From Anthoceros angustus (lineage: Eukaryota; Streptophyta; Anthocerotopsida; Anthocerotales; Anthocerotaceae), in the NCBI GenBank assembly GCA_010909165.1, contig MU008173.1:1054001-1118000 (forward strand): a stretch of DNA of 64,000 nt, in the 5' to 3' direction. Of this stretch, positions 1 to 9,867 are shown in pieces. The position numbers and the translations under genes are program-made. The notes beneath the pieces are model-generated. The model saw nothing but the letters and a program-made list of their open reading frames with translations. It did not search any database and was not told the DNA's origin. Positions within the stretch are counted from its first letter, which is position 1. Every line of letters starts with the position of its first letter.

Positions 1-500
1 TTGTCAAGTATTAGCCGGCAGGCAATGAGGTGAGTTTCAATATTTGCTTAATAGTAGCCGATTGATCACGGACATCACGAGATCATCCACAAGTCGACGG
101 GTTGGCGGAGCGGTTGGTTCAAACCTTCAAGGATTCGCCGCAATCGCATCGGGTTGAGCCTAGTTGTTGGGATGAGTTGCCGCCATATGTGGCATTGGGT
201 TCTGGATAAGCGCATGTGCCTTGGGTAACTTCACCATATTACATCATGTTCGCCGAAACGCGTGATGCCAAACATTGTAGCGGATACATACCCAAGCCGT
301 TGAATCGGGCACAGGACCCCGAGGTGTGCCTTTGAGTTGCAACAGAGAACGGTTGTTCCAACGGTAATGCCAATGGCGATGGACAATCCGCCATAGCACA
401 AGACCGGACCAACTTAGATATGCATTCACAAGAGGTGGTTCGTGGAAACCAAAAGCAAGAAAGTTTGAAGTGGAGATTTCGTATTTACAAAGATCGATGG
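1..500 (+). repeat. Decayed first copy of a Ty3-type integrase segment
   Basis: This stretch is a near copy of about 655-1155, so the window opens inside a tandem or nested duplication of an integrase fragment. Translating about 79-155 gives the run TSRDHPQVDGLAERLVQTFK, which fits the integrase core of Ty3-type elements just after the last catalytic region. The reading frame then breaks several times. Differences from the second copy are small indels, not point changes. No functional ORF remains. Confidence 0.6.
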
Positions 501-510
501 TCCAGTAGAC

Positions 511-1162
511 TTGATGCCCGAGCCGCTACCAAACAGGCAATCGACGTATGCTCATGATAGAACACTTTCAAAGTGGGTTGAGCTAGCCTTCCTTCCGGCC
601 GAGCTCACAGACACAAAGACGAGCCTTCTTGCAGGTGTTCTTAGTAGATATGGGAGTTGTGTCAAGCGCATCGGCAATGAATTCGAGGTGAGTTTCGCTA
701 CCGCTGACCGTAGCCCGATTGATCACGGACATCACGAGATCATCCACAAGCCGACGGGTTGGCGGAGCGTTGGTTCAAACCTTCAAGGATTCGCCGCAAC
801 ACCGCATCTGAGCCTAGTTGTTGGGATGAGTTGCCGCCATATGTGGCATTGGGTTACGGATAAGCGACAGCGCCTTGGGTAACTTCACCATATTACATCA
901 TGTTCGCCGAAACGCGTGATGCCAAACATTGTAGCGGATACATACCCAAGCCGTTGAATCGGGCACAGGACCCCGAGGTGTGCCTTTGAGTTGCAACAGA
1001 ACGGTTATTCCAACGGGTAATGCCAATGGCGATGGACAATCCGCCATAGCACAAAGACCGGATCAACTTAGATATGCATTCACAAGAGGTGGTTCGTGGA
1101 AACCAAAAGCAAGAAAGTTTGAAGTGGAGATTTCGTATTTACAAAGATCGACCGCACCTTAG
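511..1162 (+). pseudogene. Ty3/Gypsy-type retrotransposon integrase, frameshifted
   Basis: Three adjacent frames together give an integrase: first SKWVELAFLP and VLSRYGSCV (the beta-strand and helix region of the catalytic core), then IDH...HKPTGWR with the DHPQ-ADGLAER-type segment in a shifted frame, then WDELPPYVALGY and SPYYIMF, which are typical of the region after the core. The last part, up to a stop at 1160-1162, is basic. At least two frameshifts separate the blocks, so no protein is made from this copy as read. A PHD-finger frame begins about 30 bases downstream. Family assignment is by pattern recognition; the exact lineage is not known. Confidence 0.6.
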
Positions 1163-1190
1163 ACGCCAAGACAGTCGCTTAATCTACGCC

Positions 1191-1557
1191 AGAAAAGGAC
1201 GGAGAGCAAGGTGTAATTGAATTAGAGGGACAGGATGGTCGCCGATGCAAAGAGCACATGCGGCATCTGGCGCCTTGTCACCTACCCAACCTTGACACAA
1301 GGACGCAACCACAAGCGTGGAAGCCACCAGTTGACCTACCTTGCGGCTCTTGTGGTCACATCACAGATCCTGAGCTGATGCTCCTTTGTGACCAATGTAA
1401 CGGTGGGTATCACATCTTTTGTTTGCGTCCGCCGCTCAAAGAGATTCCAGATGGAGATTGGTTCTGCCATCGGTGCCTTCCACAGATGCTGAATTCGCGA
1501 GCTGGGGGGCTCAGCATACCACCCGCCCGCGAGTCGGGCTCGTCCACAAAAAATTAG
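1191..1557 (+). CDS. PHD finger at the end of a Ty3-type pol
   Basis: The open frame starts before the first Met (1258) and reads an integrase-tail-like segment, VIELEGQDGRR followed by APCHLPNLD, then a complete C4HC3 PHD finger at about 1342-1475: CGSC, LLCDQC, GGYHIFCL, and DWFCHRC. PHD fingers read histone H3 tails. The short Ser/Gly tail ends at a stop near 1555. The segment before the finger looks like the end of a retroelement polyprotein, so I read this as the C-terminal module of the integrase just upstream, not a host gene. The intervening stop at 1162 is a frame break. A second, broken copy lies at 3233-3577. Confidence 0.6.
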
Positions 1558-4500
1558 GGTTACCCCACATAAGCCCGGCCGCCGTTGTCCGGCAACAAAC
1601 GCGGCAGGTGGAGAGTGAAGGGTGATCAAGCGGTAATATGAAGGAGAGTGTGAGATTTGTTGAAGAACCAGGTTCCTTGTCTAAAGTGGGGTTTCGGGCA
1701 GTCTTGGGTGTGGCCGATGGTGAAGGGACAAGTACGGTGGAGTGAAGAGGTCTTGGGGCGAAGAAGCACCGACGGCAGCCGGTCATAGCCCAATCTGAGA
1801 GTTGCACAGCTCTGTAAGGGATTGTCGAAGCTACCAACAAGGCGTATCCACCGATCCTGCGAAGGAGCAGCAAGTTAGCGAAAGGGGGTGAAGGCGCGCA
1901 AGCATCGATTGGTGCAATTGCCGTGTTTCAAGGCGTCAGCGCTTGTGTGCGATCTCAAGTAGGTCAGTGTACGTGGCGCAGTGAAGGCCTAGCTAACGGT
2001 AAGATCGTGGGAGTTTTCCGTCAGGCGAAGAGCTGTTAAGCGCCATGGTGCGATGAAAACGCTGCTGATGTTCATTGCCGCATAGCGTGGTCCGTTTGCT
2101 TTGCAGCTGCCAAGGGAGATTGACTCATGCAGGGTGTCACCGGCTGCAAAGAGGGGGCACTCTTGCTGTTGTGAGCTGGTCTGCTAGGATTGGGGCTGCA
2201 TGCAAGCTGTAACCAGCCTATCTTCGTGAGGACAGTTGTCTTGTTATGGACCCAGAGGCGGATTACACCTGCAAAACTTGCTTTCGAAGACTGCAGCATA
2301 GTGTTCCTCAATTTCCTGAATGTCCTTGGGAGGACAAGTGGCGGGTCCCCTTGGTCCGCAAATACAATCCAGGAAAACCAGAAAGGCCAGAAACATTCCT
2401 GGAGCTACAAGCGTTCCTGCTATATGTGGAGTCTCATCATGAGACATGTAACATCGAGAACTTCCCATATGATCACAGGGATTTGTTTGAGCTTGCAGGG
2501 CGAGGTATGAATAGACAGACATTTGTCTGGACCAGTTACTGTAAAGGGGCGTTTCGAAAATTGGAGCATCACCTATTCATGCATCAGGTTTTCGACCACT
2601 GGCCCCAAGAAGGATTTTTGGTTTACAAACAACGAGAGAAACCTGCCGATTTACGCAGTTTGAAAGTATGGCTCAGCCACTTGCATCGAGAGAAGGCGGG
2701 GCGATATGCCATTGGCTACCCCAGGGCCTTCTATCGACTGTTTGCATGTTTACGGACAGGGATTCTGGAATGGGATGAACCAACTTCCGAATGCTGGTAC
2801 TTGCTAAATAACAATGTTGGTGATTTCTTGTGTGCCCAGTGTATTGAAAAACAATACTATGTGAATGGGTTGAATGGACCAGGTCTTGCCAAGGTAAAGA
2901 CGGAGCTCGACAGTGACGAAGAAGAGGAGTTGATGGCTCGCCATCGAGCTAGAGAGAAGCAGCGACTGGGAAAAGCACAAGTGGACGAGTATTTTGATCC
3001 TGAAGAAAGGCGGGTGGCCGCCTTGTTGGCCATGGGCCGCACGGAACATGAGCGACCTTCTGAACCCCAATTACGTGATAGCATGTTTCAAAGGTTTTAT
3101 CGTAGGTTCTATGGGATTTGAATGCCAAAGTGCTGCTCTAGCAGAATACCGTGACCGCCTTTGGCAAGGGGCCGCCGCGTAGTTCGACGGAGAGCAAGGT
3201 GTAATTGAATTAGAGGGATGTGATGGTCGCCGATGCAAAGAGCACATGCATCCGCGCCTTGTCACCTACCCAACCTTGACACAAGGACGCAACCACAAGC
3301 GTGGAAGCCACCAGCTGACCTACCTTATGGCTCTTGTGGTCACATCATGCATCCTGCGATGCTCCTTTGTGACCAATGTAACTGGGTATCACATCTTTGT
3401 TTGCGCCCGCTCAAAGAGATTCCAGATGGAGATTGGTTTTGCCATCGGTGCCTTCCATGCACCAAGCTGGGGCTCAAGATACCACCCGCCCGAGCCTGCT
3501 CGCCCACAAAAATTAGGGTTACCCACATAAGCCCGGCCGCCGTTGTCTGGCAACAAACCAAGGCGTGTGGAGAGTGAAGGGTGATCAAGCGGTAATATGA
3601 AGGAGAGTGAGATTTGTTGAAGAACCAGTTCCTTGTCTAAAGTGGGGTTTCGCCTTGGTGGTATGGTGAAGGGACAAGTACGGTGGAGTGACGAAGAGGT
3701 CGTGGGGGGCGAAGAAGCACCGACGGCAGCCGGTCATAGCCCAATCTGAGAGTTGCACAGCTCTGTAAGGGATTGTCGAAGCTACCAACAAGGCGTATCC
3801 ACCGATCCTGCGAAGGAGAAGCAAGTTAGCGAAAGGGGGTGAAGGCGCGCAAGCATCGATTGGTGCAATTGCCGTGTTTCAAGACAGCGGCAGCGTCCGC
3901 GCTTGTGTGCGCTTCTCGGCAGGGTCAGACATCCGAAAGCAAAGGAAGGCCTAGCTAACGGTAAGATCGTGGGAGTTTTCCGTCAGGCGAAGAGCTGTTA
4001 AAGCGCCATGGTGCGAAAACGATGTTCATTGCCGCATAGCGTGGTCCGCTTGCTTTGCCAAGGAGATTGACTCATGCGGTGTCACCTACGCAAAGAGGGG
4101 CACTCTTGTGAGTCGGTCTCTAGATTGGGTCGCATGCAAGTCAGAATCACCTATCTTCGTGAGGATGTCTTGTTATGGACCCAGAGGCGGATTACACTGC
4201 AAAACTTGTCAAGACCGCAAAGATAGTGTTCCTCAATTTCCGAATGTCCTTGGGAGGACAAGTGGCGGGTCCCTTGGTCCGCAAATACAATCCAGAAAAC
4301 CGAAGGCCGTAAACATTCCCCGAGCTACAAGCGTCGCTATATGTGGAGTCTCATCATGAGACATGTAACATTGAGAACTTCCCATATGATCACAGGGATT
4401 TGTTTGAGCTTGCAGGGCGAGGTATGAATAGACAGACATTTGTCTGGACCAGTTACTGTGAAGGAGCGTTTCGAAAATTGGAGCATCACCTATTCATGCA

Positions 4501-4990
4501 TCAGGTTTTTGACCACTAGCCTCAAGAAGGATTTCTGGTTTACAAACAACGAGAGAAACCTGCCGATTTACGCAGTTTGAAAGTGTGGCTCAGCCACTTG
4601 CATCGGGAGAAGGCGGGGCGATATGCCATTGGCTACCCAAGGGCCTTCTATCTACTGCTTACATGTCTACGATGTGATTCGAATGGGATGAACCAATCAA
4701 TGCCGGTACTTAAATAACAATGTTGGCGATTTCTTGCGTGCTCGGTATTGAAAACAATACTATGTGAATGGGTTGAATGGACCAGTCTGCTGTGGTAAAG
4801 ACGGAGCTCGACAAAGGACGAAGAAGAGAAGTTGATGGCTCGCCATCGAGCTAGAGAGAAGCGCCGATCGGGAAAAGCATGTGGACGAGTATTTTGATCT
4901 CAAGAAAGGCGGGTGGCGCCTTGTCACCTACCCAACCTTGACACAAGGACGCAACCACAAGCGTGGAAGCCAGCTGCTGCCTGGTCGTGA
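1198..4990 (+). repeat. Tandem duplication of the PHD/291-aa unit
   Basis: The sequence starting GGACGGAGAGCAAGGTG at 1198 recurs at about 3184, giving two units of roughly 1.99 and 1.73 kb, plus a stub of the PHD upstream segment at 4912-4990. The second unit contains broken versions of both the PHD finger (3233-3577) and the 291-aa ORF (about 4174-4910). The end of unit 2 and the stub are joined at GCCTTGT, a stretch present in both parent sequences. Unit 2 is shorter through dozens of 1-6 base deletions, many at CAG or CTG. Confidence 0.75.
2246..3121 (+). CDS. Uncharacterised 291-aa protein in a repeat unit
   Basis: An intact ORF that I cannot assign. It opens with a possible zinc site (CKTC, then CPW about 20 residues on), continues with an aromatic- and His-rich middle (FVWTSYCKGAF, HHLFMHQVFDHWP), has a second Cys pair (CAQC) near residue 194, and ends in an acidic and basic tail (SDEEEE near residue 225, then Arg-rich). 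There is no signal peptide or membrane segment. It lies 690 bases after the PHD frame in the same orientation and within the same tandem unit, so it is probably a further ORF of the same mobile element. The downstream copy (about 4174-4910) has many small deletions and a stop. It could be a DNA-binding or capsid-related accessory protein, but nothing in the sequence decides this. Confidence 0.5.
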   Translation: MDPEADYTCKTCFRRLQHSVPQFPECPWEDKWRVPLVRKYNPGKPERPETFLELQAFLLYVESHHETCNIENFPYDHRDLFELAGRGMNRQTFVWTSYCKGAFRKLEHHLFMHQVFDHWPQEGFLVYKQREKPADLRSLKVWLSHLHREKAGRYAIGYPRAFYRLFACLRTGILEWDEPTSECWYLLNNNVGDFLCAQCIEKQYYVNGLNGPGLAKVKTELDSDEEEELMARHRAREKQRLGKAQVDEYFDPEERRVAALLAMGRTEHERPSEPQLRDSMFQRFYRRFYGI

Positions 4991-5017
4991 CCGCCTTTGG
5001 CAAGGGGCCGCCGGCAT

Positions 5018-5725
5018 CCGTAGTTTTTAACCTAGTAACACGGTTTATCTTAATCGTGGTTGTGAGTGCAATTTCGCCTTGATTACCTTGGCACATGGCA
5101 CATGGCACATGGCACCTTGTCATGAGCGCTATGTCGCCACCGCTACCGCCATGACACGGAGCGTGCGCCTGCATATCCAGTGTATGTACACCATGCGCAT
5201 GGTCGGCATGGTATGTGTTCATGTGAGCATGTGTGACATGTGCGATATGTGGTGTATGTGTGACTGGTGTGTGAGGACAGCGGACATCAAGGGAACGAAT
5301 TGGCTGTGAGTCACGGCGGCATTATTGCCCAAACGCCGGCAGCGGGCAATATGGCACGATTTCGGATTGAGCGTCACGGCGCCCGATGCGGGCGCCCGCG
5401 ATTCAGCGAGAACGCCGAGTGCGTAGGTAGATAAAAAGGGGCATAGGTCACGTAGAAAGTCGGATTGCTGATGTTTGTTCGATTGGGCAGCCATACGGAT
5501 CCCAAGGGGTTTTTTCCGTGCGTGAGCTTTGGTAAAGGGGCAGTGACGGGTTTGTGCCTGGACAGGACAAGAACTGTCACATTTTGCTGTCGGCACTGTA
5601 GTTTTTAACCTAGTAATACGGTTTATCTTAATCAGGGTTGTGAGTGCAATTTCGTCTTGATTACCTTGGCACATGGCACATGGCACATGGCACCTTGTCA
5701 TGAGCGCTATGCTGCCACCGCGCGA
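5018..5725. repeat. 130-bp direct repeat around an unassigned spacer
   Basis: Positions 5018-5147 and 5596-5725 are nearly identical and each contains the run ACATGGC three times. The differences include ATCAGGG against ATCGTGG and ATGCTGCC against ATGTCGCC. The 450 bases between them hold a TGTG-rich stretch (5210-5280) and no gene I recognise. Confidence 0.7.
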
Positions 5726-7364
5726 CATGCACTTGGAACTGTTGCCGGAGTTGAATGGCAATGCTGCAACTTATGAGGCGCAATAACGCCTTCCCGCTTG
5801 GCGACAGACCCTGTGTTGGATGCGCCATAGCAGAATTTGTTCGCACTCAACACCGGGAGATCCGCTGGGGTCTCTCCTCCCACGCACTGCCGCTAGAATG
5901 AAAAGTCTAAAACCACTAGAGGGATCTCGGGAGCATAATAATCCCGAAGGTGGTCGTAGACTGTCTTAGACAAACCATATGAAGAAGGCCACGGGGCAGT
6001 GGTAAGAACCTTGTTGAAGACCGCCTTGTCAAGACAAAAAGGCTCCTTCGCCAAGATATCTTGTGGATGAGATTACCTAGGGCCGGATGAAGGGCGCAGA
6101 GAGCAGCAATGATCTCCTTAGAGGCTGGTGCGACAGGCGGCCAGCTCTGGTGTAATTCCTAGCAGGGCCCACCATGAGGCACCTCTTAAGATGGGCATTA
6201 GCAGGGTCCGGACGGACGTGATCCACCTTAGTGACTCTAGCCTAGACCTCGCTACGCCCCCCTTTCTCCTTCAGGTCCTTCTAGACCCCAACCTGGAACC
6301 GACGAAGATGGGCAACCACCTCCCTATGCCCTGAAGGACCACCCTGGAGCGGCAAAGACACCACCGAGGGAGAAGGAGGAACAAAGTCTAGGCTGCCTTG
6401 TCCCTGGGGTTGAGCTCGAGGCGCTTCATGGGAAGCCAGCAGGCAAGGTGAACATCGTCATGAAGGCGCTTCAAGGGGAAGCCAGTAGGCAAGGTGAACG
6501 TCGTCATCAAGAGAGATGCCGAAAAACGCACAGTCCCGGAAAACGCGCTTCATATGAGACGAATAGGTGATCCGACGGCGCAACCATTGCTAACACAGGA
6601 GGCGGTCCAAGGGAAACGCAAAGTTGGGTGAGCAACCGCTCTGGAAGAAACAAGGCTCACCTGAGCCTCCACGTAATACGATCGAAGCCCTTGTGCTTGT
6701 GCCCAATGTGACATTTCACCCCTACGTGGAGGGAGCTCATAGCGAGGCTAGAATTGTAGGCGGCAATGGTGGAAGGAGATGCGGCCTGGACAGAGGTGCC
6801 TGTGTGGGGGGCGTTGCAAGCCTACTGTCTGCTGTTGCGCCCGATCACACGCCGATTGCTAACAGGGTGGAGACTGCATGCGCGCACTTGGTCCAAGTCT
6901 CGCATGCGCGTCAAGGCCACGAGGGAGCACAAATCTGCGGATCCGGAGGATGGCACAAAGTTGCGAACCTCTCGTCAGCGTCACTAGCTCACTCCAAGAT
7001 CTCTTCCAGCCGCCGCAGGGATGTGCAACCGAAGCAGGAACCTGGTGTTGAACCTCCTCCACTTCCCCGGAAGCCAGGCTGGCGGATGGATGCCAGACAG
7101 AGCTAGTGGCCTTCTCCTGGTGCCGACAAATGAGTTATGAAACTCGGAACTACAGCACTGTGCAATCTTCGGGTCCACATTTCAATGGCGGAACGCTTCA
7201 TCCAGTGTAGCCTGTGTGTCGAGGAAGGTGCCTGTTACTCGCCGCTGACAACTTCTCGGACAGGTACATCGGACACATCCCGGTGAAGCACCGAATCGGG
7301 CAGGAACATGAAAGTTCGTTCCTGGCAATTCCAGCATGTTACACACTTTCCGAGACCAACAAGA
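5726..7364. other. No recognised gene; 3' flank of the hyccin gene
   Basis: Several 60-160 codon open frames exist here but none shows a familiar domain. A unit of about 46 bp (GCGCTTCA...AAGCCAG.AGGCAAGGTGAAC) is repeated twice at about 6420-6510. The part nearest 7364 is expected to hold the 3' UTR and polyadenylation site of the minus-strand hyccin gene. Confidence 0.5.
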
Positions 7365-9204
7365 TCATGTCTGAAGGTGGACTTCGGGCTTGGGTCGCTT
7401 GGTGGGTGTCGAAGCTTGGGCTGCGGCAGCAGCGGCCGCGGCGGCAGCTGCGGCAGCGCAATCGGCCAGGTGTATCCGCAGAAGGCTTCGAGTGGCGATG
7501 ATTCCTTCGGGAACCAGGTCGTGTGAAACCCTGGCGTAGAGAGCCCGTGTTGCTTGCGCGCTCGCGTCCTTCGTTTCCCGGGTTGCTGTAGGACCCATGA
7601 GACAGTGGCCGAGGACCTTCATGATCGGCCGCAGCAAATCTTCCGGGAGAGGGATCACTGGACCTGCAGCTTCGTAGTCGGCCAGGTGGTCGCTGTGGAT
7701 TGAGAGTCTCAAGCTTCCGTTGCCGTTGCCATTGCCTACCGGAGAGGGCAGGTCTCTGGGTGGGCTGTCCCTTGCCGAGTGGTAAGAGCCTGAATCACCA
7801 TCTGGAGACAACAGAGAGACTGTGTGAACATGCATTCGGATGCACCCTGGTCACAACCGGCACGATCGGGAGTACTCTTACCGGTAGATGCTCTTCCCTG
7901 CACGAGGGCCTTGCCCAGCTCCGAGGACCTCTCGTGCGGAGGCAGATCCAGCACAACCTGACTGACCGACACGGGCTCCCCTGACGCCAGAGCGTGGCCC
8001 AGTTCCGGCGCCCTCTCACCCTCCAGTATGGTGGGTGGCTCTGGAGGGATGGGGAGAAGAGCTGTCTCTGCTATTTCCTCCAGCTTTGATGACCAAGAGC
8101 AGCCTTGCAGGGCCCATCTGTTTTCGTTTGCCATCAGCGTCAGACAGAGCATGACATGAGAGGAGCGTCCTGGAGAAGAGGCAGGCAGTTCCTCTCACCT
8201 CTTGACGAAACGGCACAAGTCCAACTTGGATTTCAGTGGCAGACTAGCAACCTTGCGAGAAACGAGGTCCAAGGCCACGCCCACTACGGAGGCACGCTTT
8301 GTGCTCTTCACTGCTCCCTGAGGTTCCAACGGAGCTGACAAGTATCCTGCTGGCTGGAGGACAGGCAAGTTCAGACAAGTCTGTCTGTAGGTGTACAACA
8401 TAGGTCTTGAAAATGCAGGAGCAAGCAGGGCACCTGTAAGGAGATCGGGGCCCGTGCACCAGATCGTGGTGTGTGATAGAGGCTAGGTTGGGCCAGGCTT
8501 GGCACATTCACCACAATGGGTCTCCCTCCCCGAGCCTTCGACTCTTCAGCATACAAAGCCAGCAGCACAGCTTCGAAACCTTTTCCAGAACCACAAACAG
8601 AACATGAGCTACCCTGAGCCAGGCAAGGCAAGGCAAGGCCAGGCAGGAAGCAGCAAACATTTTCAAAAGCTTGGGAAACTTACATAAAACTACCTGCCAG
8701 AGGTTCGTTAGGATTGTTAGAGACACGCAGCAGGTAAACCCCGCACAGAACTGGTATATAGCGCAGCACAACCAAGTGCATGTCAGGCTCCCCAGTCTGG
8801 TAGCTCTCGTACAGCCACTGACACACAGCATCAGTAGCCTGCCAGAACACAGCGAGCCGTGAGTGAGCACTCGCAATCCCACTCCCCGACATCCTCAACC
8901 TAGGGCTCCATTCCATTGCACTACACAAAACCAACCTTCCCAGAGTGCGGATCTAAGATCATTGCCGAAATGTGGTCAGCCAGGACTTCATCCTCCAGCA
9001 GGTCCTTGCCCGGCGTCTCAGACTCCTGCATCAATCAAGCAATCAAGCAACAGGGCTGGGTGTGAGCATGACCCAACAAGAGTAAAAGAAATCTCCAGGC
9101 AACCAGCCAGCCAGGCAGCCAACCACCTGCAGGGCATGAAACCTGTCCTCCAGATCAGGCACGACTCGAGCCAGCGCCAGGATGCGCTCCCGAGCCTGCG
9201 TCAT
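7365..9204 (-). CDS. HYC: Hyccin (PI4K-alpha complex subunit), 7 exons
   Basis: Hyccin is the FAM126/hyccin subunit of the plasma-membrane PI4-kinase-alpha complex, where with a TTC7-like (NPG) scaffold it holds the kinase that makes PI4P. Exons, read on the minus strand: 9204-9127, 9025-8936, 8838-8694, 8579-8434, 8353-8199, 8117-7882, 7801-7365. Every junction is GT-AG and the phases agree throughout, giving 428 residues, close to plant hyccins. Recognisable blocks are VCQWLYESYQTGEPDMHLVV and LCGVYL (exon 3), FEAVLLALYAEE and VNVPSL..PSLYH (exon 4), and STKRASVVGVALDL (exon 5). The last exon carries 13 consecutive Ala and a short basic tail. The open frame continues upstream to a Met at 9345, so a start 47 codons earlier is possible. 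It shares a short divergent promoter region with the PRP5-like gene. Confidence 0.85.
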
Positions 9205-9867
9205 GCCTCCCCACCAGGGCGTCTGGCCCCCCATCGACTCCCTCCTCCTTTCCCACATGGGATCCAGCCACTCTTTCCTCCAGCTCGACGCTATGGCTAT
9301 GGCGATTGCCCCGGCGGATTGCACGATCCCGCCGGCCACGTGCACACTCGATCCAGCTCCTGCCCCAGATTAAGCGAACCAGCTCCCGTTCCGTCGGCCT
9401 CAATTCCCCTTTTGGAATTCTACCGCTCTGTGCATGTATATCGCAGCGCTGCGCACACTTCGTGCTGTGCTGTGTATAAGCCCAGAGCCCTAATAACTTC
9501 GCCCTTCGGTTGGGACTCGGAGGTGGTGGTGGTGGTTCTCGGCGGGATTGAGACGTCTCACTGTCGGCGGTCGGGGACGCAAGGTGGCTGCAGGCGCCTG
9601 CACCGCCCGGCTCGGGAGGCAGGTATCTGGAGATCGTTGTGGCCGGAGGGAGCTTGCTGGATCCCGGCGCCGCCCTTGCCTTGTGTGCAGATTGGCTACT
9701 GTGGGAAAGAGCGTGATTGAATTGTGTCTGCAATTGCGGTGCAGCACTGCATTCGCTTCGTGGATCCTGTTTGAGTGGTGGAGTTTGGCTCTTGTCTACA
9801 GGAAGCTGGGATAGTCTGATCACGGTGGGGGCGGCCTGCGGGGCATGGAGCTTGGCTGGCCCTAAGG
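9205..9867. promoter_or_regulatory. Divergent promoter between hyccin and PRP5 genes
   Basis: About 520-660 bases separate the two start codons, depending on which hyccin start is used. The interval has no repeat-derived sequence and none of the CAG/CTG erosion seen elsewhere. No strong TATA box is placed for either gene; TGTATAAG at about 9472-9479 is the only candidate on the plus strand. A shared, probably constitutive promoter is an inference from the layout. Confidence 0.45.

Noticed and set aside
511-882. A separate 123-codon host gene
   Set aside because: The first half is Ty3-type integrase sequence and the second half is a frameshifted continuation of it, so it is a broken retroelement fragment.
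5219-5761. 180-codon minus-strand ORF
   Set aside because: It runs across two copies of a direct repeat and repeats its own N-terminal part. No known domain and no gene-like context.
6624-7106. 160-codon plus-strand ORF upstream of the hyccin gene's 3' end
   Set aside because: No known motif, no matching splice sites, and a competing open frame on the minus strand. It may be chance in GC-rich DNA, so it is not listed as a gene.
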